In this document: positions 15,001 to 25,397 of the stretch, piece by piece
How the letters are laid out: the number at the start of each line of letters is the position of its first letter
Position numbering within the stretch: the first letter of the stretch is position 1
Source of the DNA: Ephydatia muelleri
Lineage: Eukaryota; Porifera; Demospongiae; Spongillida; Spongillidae
Assembly: GCA_013339895.1 (NCBI GenBank)
Contig: JABACO010000013.1
Location: 7,936,504-8,000,503, forward strand
Direction: 5' to 3'
DNA: 64,000 bases
Position numbers and translations under genes: made by a program
The notes under the pieces: model-generated
Seen by the model: the letters and a program-made list of their open reading frames with translations, nothing else
What the model was told of the DNA's origin: nothing
Databases searched by the model: none

Positions 15001-17480
15001 ATAGTTGAAATTGTAAACTGTTGTTACATCACTCGGTGAATCCTGTACACATTTCATCTGTCGTTTGATCGCCATGGATAAGAAACGTTTCATTGGTTCA
15101 CACAGTGATGTAACTTCTATTGGACCTCATATTGTGATTTCAACCTTGTGTTGAAGTGACAATTTCTGTAATGTATGATGTGGTGGTATTTGTAATGTGT
15201 GCTATGTACTAAGTATTTTATTTTGTATTTGCTCATCATATGCTCAATAACAACATGGGCTATTTCATACCCTTCGAATTGAATTAGTCCAACAGTGCAT
15301 GAAACCATTAGGTGGATTGAAAATGTATGTGTGTATTTCTGATCACCATAAAAGTGAATGCCTATACCTGCAGACCCCGAGAACAGTCGCTATCAAATGA
15401 ATTGTATTGATTGTGTAGTGGTACAAGATGGATCATTTTATTGGATGGAATGAATTACTCACTGTTTTCGTCATCACTACTTTGCATTTGTAATTGTGTT
15501 ACGTGGTGAATCATTGTGACGTGTAAATGTTATTTCTTTGACTAAATCATCTTTGAACCTGTCTTCTTGTTTTTACACATTGGCGAACCATCCATTGCAA
15601 CCTCAAAAATGTCATTACAATGGTCTGTAGGGGGTAAGTTGCAACATTCCAACTGTAATGAGTGATGTGGTGATTTTAGTGATGTGTGCTATGTACTGAG
15701 TGTTACAGTATGTGTCCATTGATTTAGTCATTGTATAGTGACAAAAAGTGTTCAAAATCTCCTTTTCAAAATCATTGGAGAATATGTTAAATATTACCAT
15801 ACAAGTAAATGCTTATGACTGCAAACCCCAGAGTGGTTAAATTTTTTTGAATCTACAGTGGTACAAAATTGTGCATTTAAAGTGAGAATTATTGTATTGA
15901 TCATTTATGCATAGAACTTTTGTTACATCACTCGGTGAATCCTGTACACATTTCATCTGTCGTTTGATCGCCATGGATAAGAAACGTTTCATTGGTTCAC
16001 ACAGTGATGTAACTTCTATTGGACCTCATATTGTGATTTCAACCTTGTGTTGAAGTGACAATTTCTGTAATGTATGATGTGGTGGTATTTGTAATGTGTG
16101 CTATGTACTAAGTATTTTGTGTTATATTATTTTGTATTTGCTCATCATATGCTCAATAACAACATGGGCTATTTCATACCCTTCGAATTAGTCCAATAGT
16201 GCATGAAACCATTAGGTGGATTGAAAATTATGTGTGTATTTCTGATCACCATAAAGGTGAATGCCTATACCTGCAGACCCCGAGAACAGTCGCTATCAAA
16301 TGAATTGTATTGATTATGTATTGGTACAAAATGGATCATTTTATTTGAAGAAATGAAATGCTTCCTGTTTTCGTCATCACTCCTTTGCATTTGTAATTGT
16401 GTTACTTGGTGAATCATTGTGACATGTAAACGTTATTTCTTTGACTAAATCATCTTTCAACCTGTCTTTTTGGTTTTACACATTTGTGAACCATCCATTG
16501 CATCTTCAAAAATGTCATTACAATGGTCTGTAGTGGGTAAGTTGCATCATTCCAACTGTAATGTGTGATGTGGTGATATTAATGATGTGTGCTATGTACT
16601 GAGTGTTACAGTATGTGTCCATTGATTTAGTCATTGTATAGTGACAAAAAGTGTTCAAAATCTCCTTTTCAAAATCATTGGAGAATATGTTAAATATTAC
16701 CATACAAGTAAATGCTTATAGTTCAATTTTTTTGAATCTACAGTGGTACAAAATGGTGCATTTAAAGATGAGAATTATTGTATTGATCATTTATGCATAG
16801 TTGAATTTGTAAACTGTTGTTACATCAGTCGGTGAATCCTGTACACATTTCATCTGTCGTTTGATCGCCATGAATAAGAAACGTTTCATTGGTTCACACA
16901 GTGATGTAACTTCTATTGGACCTCATATTGTGATTTCAACCTTGTGTTGAAGTGACAATTTCTGTAATGTATGATGTGGTGGTATTTGTAATGTGTGCTA
17001 TGTGCTAAGTATTTTGTGTTATATTATTTTGTATTTGCTCATCATATGCTCAATAACAACATGGGCTATTTCATACCCTTCGAGTTAGTCCAACAGTGCA
17101 TGAAGCCATTAGGTGGATTGAAAATGTATGTGTGTATTTCTTTTCACCATAAAAGTGAATGCCTATACCTGCAGACCCCGAGAACAGTCGCTATCAAATG
17201 AATTGTATTGATTGTGTATTGGTACGAAATGGATCATTTTATGAGAAGAAATGAAATACTTACTGTTTTTGTCATCACTACTTTGCATTTGTAATTTTTT
17301 TACTTGGTAAATCATTGTGACGTGTAAACGTTATTTCTTTGACTAAATCATCTTTGAACCTGTCTTCTTGTTTTTACACATTGGCGAACCATCCATTGCA
17401 ACCTCAAAAATGTCATTACAATGGTCTGTAGGAGGTAAGTTGCATCATTCCAACTGTAATGTGTGATGTGGTGATATTAA
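1..17480. repeat. Satellite array, ~885-bp dimeric monomer, first block
   Basis: About 20 head-to-tail copies of an AT-rich monomer of roughly 880-895 bp. The landmark GACGTGTAAACG occurs at 3, 437, 1324 and 2212 and continues with a spacing of about 887. The two halves of a monomer resemble each other: both contain GTAATGTRTGATGTGGTG followed by a TGTGCTATGTACT stretch, then TGGTACAAAATGG, then a TTGGTGAATC stretch. The monomer is therefore an old dimer of about 440 bp. The first copy (3 to 437) is only half length. Recurrent reading frames of 60-90 codons on both strands follow the repeat period and are not taken as genes. The array continues past the left edge. Confidence 0.95.
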
Positions 17481-19009
17481 CCTATAAGTGCCGAGAGTCA
17501 CCTAACGTTTTTGTTAGTTAAACCTAGCATCAAATATTGGGTATACCTAACAGTTTACCTATGGTCCAGAGCTTGTGTAGATTATGAATATTGTTAATCG
17601 CTACTAATTATTACTCTGTATGGCGAAGTAAAGTACAATGAATTGATCAAGTTACAATGTACATAAGTTCAAAGCAGTTACATAAGTTCAAAGGAGTTTA
17701 GAATGGTTGATTCAGCTGATGAATCTGTATACAAGCTCTACCAGATTTTGGGCCACAAATAGCAAATGGCTTGTTCCATTGCCTGTTACTGCACTTCACA
17801 CAAACAAAATTTGCAACTGGTGCAGGCTTTGGACATACTCTACATCTTGCTGCACTACCATGCATTCTCTGGTGTTTTGACATATGACCTCTTTTTCTTA
17901 CTTCAGCGATGTATTGGCTTAAAGGGAGCACATCAAGCAAAATGCCCATACATTGGAGAAACTCATACTCAGTAAAAGGATGTATATTGTGAGGTAAACT
18001 CTCATTGGTCCAGCGCAAAACCCCATCACCTCCAAAGAAAAACTGAATTGGGAACATAATGTTCCAGCAGTCCAGTGCAGTTCTGAACTCAGCTACTTCC
18101 AGACCACTTGGCCAATTGATTGCACACTGCTTCCATGTAATCGTTGATCCACAGTCACCCCATCATCTAACACAGTCCATTTTATTATTTCGTCCCCCAG
18201 TTTTAGCTGCAATGGATCATTTGAATCATATTCTTCTCCATGTGTTTCGTCCTCTTCAATGTCTTGCTGATGTGCATTATCGTCAGGTTCCTCCTCCTCG
18301 TGCTGGTCTTCTTCATCTGGCAGAGGCACAGCGCTCCCCGCTGGTGTTACAGCGCTCCCTGTAAATGTAAGCACTTCCCTTGCAGCTGGTTTCCAGAACG
18401 CTCGCCCATGATCAAATTCTAGGTTCTGATCTCCTATCATCCATCCTACCCTCCGTTTGGACTTAGTGGGCTTCGAAAGCACCTTGCCTTCAATATTAGC
18501 AGTTCTCCATTCTGCACCAAATGCTCGCATTAGAATATCCTTAGCTTTGTTAAGCTGGCTACCTTTGGCGCGGACAATTTCACCTACCTCTGGAACAGGA
18601 AAAGTACTTACTTTGCGCTTACTACGGGGCGCATTTAGCCTCGCCATCCTCGTTTAAATTCGTGCGTGTTTGCATACTATTCACGTGCGGATCATACATG
18701 TTTACATAGCACTCAGGTGATGATTGTTGCCTAGTAACATGCGGTATACTGCGATGTTGAAAGTAGCGATACCTGTTAGGTATACCCAACAAATGTTGCT
18801 AGGTTTACCTAGCATTAACCTACATTAACTTTCTGATCGTTAAGGTTTTAACATTTGAGCTTTTGTACGGTTAAAGATCAACCCCCCTTTTAACATAATT
18901 TGTGCATGTTTATTAAATTTATCCATATGGCTTCATAACTACAATACGTTGAATATTGTTAGGTATACCTAACGAATAGGGGGTATACCTAACGTCCGGC
19001 GTTTATAGA
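17481..19009 (-). mobile_element. piggyBac-like element, internally deleted, inserted in a satellite monomer
   Basis: The 1529-bp insert is flanked by TTAA on both sides (17477-17480 and 19010-19013). Removing it and one TTAA restores an ordinary satellite monomer (GATATTAATGATGTG). The ends form short inverted repeats: CCTATAAGTGCCG on the left and, read inward from the right, TCTATAAACGCCG. The motif GGTATACCTAAC recurs near both ends (17540, 18775, 18958, 18982), and the copy at 18958-18973 is a full palindrome; these may be transposase-binding repeats. TTAA duplication is the hallmark of piggyBac (Kolobok also uses it). The encoded protein remnant, with a Cys-rich C-terminus, points to piggyBac. 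It is non-autonomous because the catalytic centre is missing. Confidence 0.9.
17698..18647 (-). pseudogene. piggyBac-type transposase remnant: N-terminal region joined to Cys-rich C-terminus, DDE core missing
   Basis: Reading leftward from an ATG at 18647, the first segment (to about 18093) starts with basic residues (ARLNAPRSKRK) and has an acidic stretch rich in E and D, as in piggyBac N-termini. It stops at a TAG. The adjacent frame continues from about 18107 without a stop, giving a W-N-I-M-F-P and FTEYEFLQCMGILLDV region that resembles the start of the DDE_Tnp_1_7 domain. The break is therefore a single-base frameshift. Within a few dozen residues the frame reaches a zinc-binding-like tail (CRVC, then CVKC, two more Cys and a His), the usual C-terminus of piggyBac transposases. 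The roughly 300 residues with the catalytic aspartates are absent. It cannot transpose itself. Confidence 0.8.
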
Positions 19010-19013
19010 TTAA

Positions 19014-20385
19014 TGATGTGTGCTATGTACTGAGTGTTACAGTATGTGTCCATTGATTTAGTCATTGTATAGTGACAAAAAGTGTTCAAAATCTCCTTTT
19101 CAAAATTATTGGAGAATATGTTAAATATTACCATTCAAGTAAATGCTTATGGTTAAATTTTTTTGAATCTACAGTGGTACAAAATGGTGCATTTAAAGAT
19201 GAGAATTATTGTATTGATCATTTATGCATAGTTGAATTTGTAAACTGTTGTTACATCACTCGGTGAATCCTGTACACATTTCTTCTGTCGCTTGATCGCC
19301 TTGGATAAGAAACGTTTCATTGGTTCACACAGTGATGTAACTTCTATTGGACCTCATATTGTGATTTCAACCTTGTGTTGAAGGGACAATTTCTGTAATG
19401 TATGATGTGGTGGTATTTGTAATGTGTGCTATGTACTAAGTATTTTGTGTTGTATTTGCTCATTGTATGCTCAATAACAACATGGGCTATTTCATACCCT
19501 TCGAATTAGTCCAACAGTGCATGAAACCAATAGGTACATTGAAAATGTATGTGTGTAATTCTTATCACCATAAAAGTGAATGCCTATACCTGCAGACCCC
19601 AAGAACAGTAGCTATGAAATGAATTCTATTGATTGTGTATTGGTACAAAATGGATCATTTTGTGTGAAGAAATGAAATACTTACTGTTTGCGTCATCACT
19701 ACTTTGCATTTGTAATTGTGTTACTTGGTGAATCATTGTGACGTGTAAACGTTATTTCTTTGACTAAATCATCTTTGAACCTGTCTTCTTGTTTTTACAC
19801 ATTGGCGAACCATCCATTGCAACCTCGAAAATGTCGTTACAACGGTCTGTAGAAAGTAAGTTGCGTTATTCTAACTGTAATGTGTGATGTGGTGATTTTA
19901 ATGATGTGTGCTATGCACTGAGTGTTACAGTATGTGTCCATTGATTTGTTCATTGTATACTGGCAGAAAGTGTTCAAAATCTCTGTTTCAAAATCATTGG
20001 AGAATGTGTTGAATATCACCACAAAAGTGAATGCTTATAGCTGCAGACCCCAGAGTGGTAGAAATTGTTTGAATCTGCAGTGTTAAAAAATGGTGCATTT
20101 TATGATGAGAATTATTGTATTGATCATTTATGCATAGTTGAATTTGTAATTTTGTTATGTCACTTGGTGAATGCAGTACACATTTCTTCTGGCGCTTTTT
20201 CGTCATGGATATGGAATTTTTTGATTTACACATTGATGAAACTTCTATTGGACCTCAAATTGTGATTTCATCCTTGTGTTAACGTGACAATTTTTGTAAT
20301 GTATGATGTAGTGGTATTTGTAATGTGTGCTATGTACATGTACTAAGTTTTTTGTGTTAAACGATTTTGTATGTGTGCAGCCTGT
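19014..20385. repeat. Satellite array, right edge of first block, diverging
   Basis: Satellite resumes exactly after the TTAA and runs about 1.5 monomers. From about 19830 the copies carry many more substitutions than the interior (for example AAGGTCTGTAGAAAG-type changes and CTGCAGACCCCAGAGTGG in place of the shortened interior version). Similarity fades near 20385. Higher divergence at an array edge is expected when unequal exchange homogenises the centre. Confidence 0.88.
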
Positions 20386-21162
20386 AATTAAAGTTGATGC
20401 AGATGTTACCAAACTCTATCATGCCCACAATAACATTGATGTCCATGATAGTTTTTTTTTTCTTTATGTTTTGAATGGTTCCTGAAGTGACAACTATCTG
20501 TATGACTGTATTTTCCTCTTGCAATTAAAGACTTGAGCCTGCACAATACATTCTTTCTGGATACCCCTTGGATGTTGTGCCCACTGTTAAGGATATTAGA
20601 GTGGAATTGTCCTCTGATATCGAGGTCACTGTGCACTGTGCTCATTTGGCCTCCAAAGCTCAAAGTCAATGTGTTATCCTCTTAAAGGGCTTCCCATACT
20701 ACTGACATACCTACCTTACTTAGTGCATTAAGACCTGTGCTTGGGTCTTGTGCTCAGTATTTACATAACTATTTAAAAGAGCCAAAATTCCTTATACTTG
20801 TTGGCCTTGCCTTTGATATCATTGTCCAAAAACTCATAAATAGTTCCTCAACTGAATGAAACGGTTCCATCACACAGATTATTTCACCGAGCATTTCATT
20901 TCATTTGAAATCCTGTTCCAGATGATATTGTAACTTCTCTCAATGTTAGCTCATTTACCTCTTGTCTCTTTGTACTAATCTCACAGTATTGTGTAAACTA
21001 TGTTTATATTCCAACAGTAGTGTATGATAATACATTGCTGTTAGAGATGTGTGCAAATGATGTTGTACTAGTTTATGCTAATCAGTGTTGGATTTGTAGA
21101 CAAGGAATATCAGTCTTGTATGCTTTGTTCATTTCATTTGTTGTGTTCTTCCCACTCTCCAG
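20386..21162. other. Non-coding stretch between satellite and first visible ROCO exon (intron)
   Basis: No coding exon, repeat or RNA gene recognised. It ends in a pyrimidine-rich tract (TTCTTCCCACTCTCCAG) that serves as the splice acceptor of the next exon, so it is read as the 3' end of an intron whose remainder is satellite. Confidence 0.6.
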
Positions 21163-21417
21163 CTTGGACCCTCACCTCTTCATTTGTCTTGTGCTAGAGA
21201 TTCCCTCGATGTAGTTCAGCTGCTGCTGTCTGTACCAGGCATCGATGTGAATATCAAGGATGCAACAAATAGAACCCCTGTGATGTGTGCTCGAGATTAC
21301 CGTATTTTGGCATTATTCAAGAAGTATACAAAAAGCTGTGACGACTTTCCTGTCCACACTGTCACCAAAGTAGTTTTGTGTGGAAACACTGGAGCAGGGA
21401 AAAGTACTCTAGCTCAG
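21163..21417 (+). CDS. ROCO gene exon: last ankyrin repeats and ROC P-loop
   Basis: Internal exon of 85 codons, starting after an AG acceptor (21161-21162) and ending before a GTTAGA donor at 21418; both boundaries are phase 0. The start translates as a typical ankyrin repeat (LGPSPLHLSCARDSLDVVQL, then LLS and a VPGIDVNIKD loop). A degenerate second repeat and then a beta strand with the P-loop GNTGAGKS follow, the Walker A/G1 motif of a ROC (Ras of complex proteins) GTPase. Ankyrin repeats leading straight into ROC are known in DAPK1-like and other ROCO proteins. Upstream exons are not within 750 bp; the flank is satellite. The matching single-repeat ankyrin exons at 48773-50566 are the likely preceding exons of this gene or of its second copy. 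Confidence 0.88.
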
Positions 21418-23497
21418 GTTAGAATTATTGATTTTTAATGCAGTGATGATGGTGTACATCTGGTATGATCCTGCAGATCATTTTGAACCTGCCGACATTA
21501 TTACATCCTAAGAGAGCTGTTAAGGTCAGGTTCAGTGTGTTGTGAAGGTCCATTTGATTGGCAAATTGGAATTGAGCTGCACTAACGTTGTACAATCACA
21601 GTGGTAAAAATACTGGGCATCCTCATTTGTGTCACACTAGATATTTGCAGGGATCAAAGAAGTGAAAGATGAAACCCCCTTCTGTCTTTGTTGAGTGTGT
21701 AGAGAAGTTTTGTAAAATCCACATGTAAAATTATAAACGTAATTTATTGATGATCATTATTCACACACCAAACGAGCAATGCAGACATGCAAATGTCTAT
21801 AGAGGAATTTTGAAGCTAGGTCTTAATTAACATGTGCCAGTCAAGCAAGTATTTGACACATGCATCTAATACATCATATGTCCAATTGAATATGTAATAG
21901 TAACTATGTATGTCAGTGCCAGGATCAGCCAGATCATTTTTCTCATGCTGTGATAAGTATGAATGGGATTGAAGATGAGGTGACTAGTTACATCACATGG
22001 TGTACTGTGTTACATGAGTGTCAAATAGCAGCGTATCGTAGCTGTGTGGTGTGGGCACTGATCAGCCATATGAGGTCACTTTCAGTGCTGACCTTGTCCT
22101 TGAACAGTGGCCTAACATATCAGACCATCTTAAAAATCTGTTCAGACATGGCTCCTCATGAATTCTGAGTGCAGAGTATCAGTTTGGAATGTCTGTTTGG
22201 CAATTGGGATGTAATTTCAAAATGCATAGTGCATGTTAATCAGTGATCAATACATGGCATTATTCTGTCACATGTTCTCTGACTCATGCTCGTTATTAAG
22301 CCAATTGTCCCACATGCTGAAGTTGAGCCATGGGTAAATACCTTTGTAGATGTGGCAGTTTTGTAGGCATGGCCAGTATTAACACCCTGACAGGCTTGTG
22401 GAATACATATTGCTAGGTACTTCTCAATAACAATCCCTCCCATTTGCATCACAATTGATACAACTTTTGCCTCAACCAGCTTCTTGCTCTGGCATCGGCA
22501 AAGTCAGCAAAGATTTAACATTCTGAACGTAATTTTCGATTGGCTCACTTTTTGCTTTTCGTGCAAGTGATTTAAGCTGTGACATGTATAGGCTTTGTGT
22601 TGGTCACTCACTGTGTGTTCTAGAACATTGATCATTTGCCGATCCTGAAACCCAAGCATCAAAATGGTTATTCATCAGTTACGTGGCAGATACGATCGGA
22701 TATTGTTCAATGACTGACATTTATATTTGTCTCTGCTTTTTACCATCTCTGAATTTCACTTCCAATCCGAAATTCCTCAAGGCTCTGCGCATCTCTAAGG
22801 TGGCACTTGGATTCAGGAGATAGAACAGGTATTAAGCTGTACATGATACAGTACTGGGAGCCCTACAACTTGCCTTCTTTTAATCTTCTGTCACCCAGCA
22901 CTCTATCATGTAAGGCTGATAACCCATTATGACCTCAAGTTACACCTTGTTTCAACTGTTAACCAGCTAAATGTATAAAGGTGTTTCTAAATGAGTGCAA
23001 AATGTTTATATTACTGAATAGCTGATTTCAATGCTTTTTTTTAATTGTACAGAAATGAATGCAATTCTTCATGCATATATGTATAAACTAAACTGATAGT
23101 CAAATAGTAATGTTAATAATGAATATAAATGGTTATACAAATGTAAATACATAAAAACCCAGAAAAGATGGTCAGAACATTTTATAAACATTACTAGGAA
23201 TCGTTGCCACAAAAAGGGACCTAATGTGTGTTCTACAACTTTGAGTGTAAGCAACAAAAGAAATCATAATACTCTGTGGTGCATATAAAACGTTGTCTAG
23301 AGAATATTTCAAACTTTGGAATATTATCTTGAAATGTATGGCTAATTTAAAACTCAGGACCTTACAACTGCATGGCAGATAGTCTGATTCTCAGAGCTTA
23401 AGAATTACTTTGTAGAGTACATTTCACACTAAACCAAGTGAGTCTTGAAAAAACATAGTTTAGGTCCCTTTTTGCTGCAATGATCCAAAATATACTA
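21418..23497. other. First part of ROCO intron, no feature seen
   Basis: Intronic by position between phase-0 exons. Only short random open frames occur, none with a recognisable domain or splice-bounded exon. Confidence 0.6.
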
Positions 23498-23924
23498 ACA
23501 CCGGATCCGTGAGAACAGGACATTTTTTTTTGTCGAACCCTCCATTCAGAAAATTAGTCGGAAAAATGTTTCTCGCTACAAGAGTGGCATTTTGGATAGC
23601 CCAACCATCGCTGAAATTTTTTATGTCATTTTTAATCTTGTAGCAAGATTGATGCTAGATCTGTATGCATTGTAAGAGACGCGATTCGCAATTTCTCAGT
23701 CATCGCGGGGACGTAAGTACACTTTTTCTCTCAAGCCCTATTCAACAAGTTTTATTGTGCTTTCATGCTTAGTTTGTTTACCAATAGAGATCATAGCGAA
23801 TAACGTTTCATTAATCCGCTTAGATTTTGTACAAAACGTTAAGCCAACTTGCCTTGGTAAGTCCCCAGACCCTGGAAAGTGACGTAATTCGTTATTTAGT
23901 CATTAGTGACGAGTCGAGTGTAAA

Positions 23925-24140
23925 ATGTTGCCATCATGTGCTGAGAAGCGCAAGAAACCAGTGTGCACTAAGTGTGATGGAGGAACGCGTTGCACTAAGT
24001 GTTGTCTATGCAAACCCCACCAACATCCAGGTCGTCCAAGGAAGGATAGATCGTTACCAGATACACCCGTACGAGCTAGTAAGGCGCATCACAGAGCACA
24101 TGAAAACTTTACAAAATTGATACGTTTTGTGCAGGATTAA
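23925..24140 (+). CDS. Short Cys-cluster / AT-hook-like open frame inside the TIR element
   Basis: The 71-codon frame from ATG 23925 contains a dense cysteine cluster (C-x2-C-x4-C-x2-C-C-x2-C), then PHQHPGRPRK, whose GRPRK core resembles an AT-hook. It then becomes basic and ends at a TAA. This is not ordinary low-complexity sequence, and the spacing suggests metal binding next to DNA-minor-groove contact. It sits centrally between the inverted repeats, so it may be the remaining 5' exon of a transposon protein. No family is recognised, and expression is not shown by the sequence. Confidence 0.4.
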   Translation: MLPSCAEKRKKPVCTKCDGGTRCTKCCLCKPHQHPGRPRKDRSLPDTPVRASKAHHRAHENFTKLIRFVQD

Positions 24141-24157
24141 CATCAGAAAAGCCGTTG

Positions 24158-24160
<3 letters not shown>

Positions 24161-24211
<51 letters not shown>

Positions 24212-24232
24212 AGAGAGAGAAAAGGGAGAGTA
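24161..24232. repeat. (AG)n microsatellite
   Basis: About 70 bp of almost uninterrupted AG dinucleotides directly behind the Cys-rich frame, within the intronic transposon. Confidence 0.97.
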
Positions 24233-24708
24233 AGAGAAATGATAATCGACAAATGCGTGGCTTATATGTCACTAATATTAGCGTGAAGCTTTAATAGGAC
24301 CTCCGCCCGTATACGCGTAATTACTTATTTCCATCGTGCCCAGACCTATACGATAGACATTTGGCTTTGAACTCTGTCTTTCAGAGAGCTGAAAGACTGC
24401 AGTGCCAAAATTAGTAGAATTCGATGTTTGTGTGTAGAAATGAGAATATATTCACTGTTTACGAATGAGAAAAACGTCACTGAAAAAGTGTACTTTTTCG
24501 GTGACGGTTGTAAGTTACGAACTTTGAACAAACACAGGATAGGCTAGGAAGTAGGCATGAAGGTGGAAAAGCATCAATATTCATGTGAGAGTTGTATTAT
24601 TATAGTTCATAGCGTTTACGACAATTGGACCGCTTCCGACTAATTTTAAAAACGTGCGTTCGACAAAATCAGCTCAAAAAATGTCCTGTTCTCACGGATC
24701 CGGTGTTA

Positions 24709-25397
24709 AACGCTTTTTACTCATTTAAAAACATCCTATACACTTTGCTGGTTAACAGCTGGTTAACATAACCAAGAGCAAAAAAATTGAAATAATTGAA
24801 AGTTGCAATGTAATTTTCCTTGATTGTGGGACACCATTATTAAGAATTACTATTCCATGCTCATGTTCTTGATTTCGATCTTTATTATATTATTTGACAA
24901 ATGAGTGCAGTGATATTTAAAACACCCCAGTATATTGACTGTTGTTGATATAGTAAGATGCAGGGGGCATGTTGGTTCATTTTCACACTCCAGATGATTA
25001 TTGATCTTGGGATGGGAATCCCTCCTTTCGTCCCAGTTTACTGATTGTATGCATTCTCCTTTGCCCCTCTTTAGGTTCCCTCTGTTATCTATATCATCAT
25101 TATGATAATGTGAAATAGGCAGTGAAAGGGACATTATGATTCATACTTTAACTTTCTTGAAACTGAAGCTAATGTTTTCACTTGCCTCCATTTTAATATG
25201 CATTGCAGTGTAAAAATGTGAACTGGAGGATATTAACTCCGCACATTGATAGTTGTATATACTTGATAAAGTCCTCAGTTCACTGTTCCATGTACAACAT
25301 ATAGTTGAACAATTTCTATCAGCATGTCACAATGTTAGTGATGGCATTGTTCTATGCCTTAAAGCTTTGAATACTATTTCAATACATGTATTTGCAG
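24709..25397. other. Last part of ROCO intron
   Basis: AT-rich intronic sequence without recognisable features. It ends with TACATGTATTTGCAG, the acceptor of the following exon. Confidence 0.6.

Larger units (their letters stand above)
23498..24706 (+). mobile_element. TIR DNA transposon in ROCO intron (TA target site)
   Basis: The left end ACACCGGATCCGTGAGAACA and the right end, its reverse complement (24687-24706), are perfect inverted repeats. Similarity continues imperfectly for about 80-100 bp (TTTTGTCGAAC and AAATTAGTCGGAA occur in both arms). TA is present on each outer side (23496-23497 and 24707-24708), which fits a Tc1/mariner-type TA duplication. A TTAA-type end cannot be excluded because the flanks read CTAA and TTAA. 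The length is 1209 bp. It contains a short Cys-rich open frame (23925-24140) and an AG microsatellite, but no transposase. Confidence 0.8.

Noticed and set aside
650..17201. Recurring 60-90-codon open frames on both strands, once per satellite monomer
   Set aside because: They follow the repeat period exactly, vary in start and stop with each copy's indels, and have no domain or codon bias; they are composition and repetition effects.
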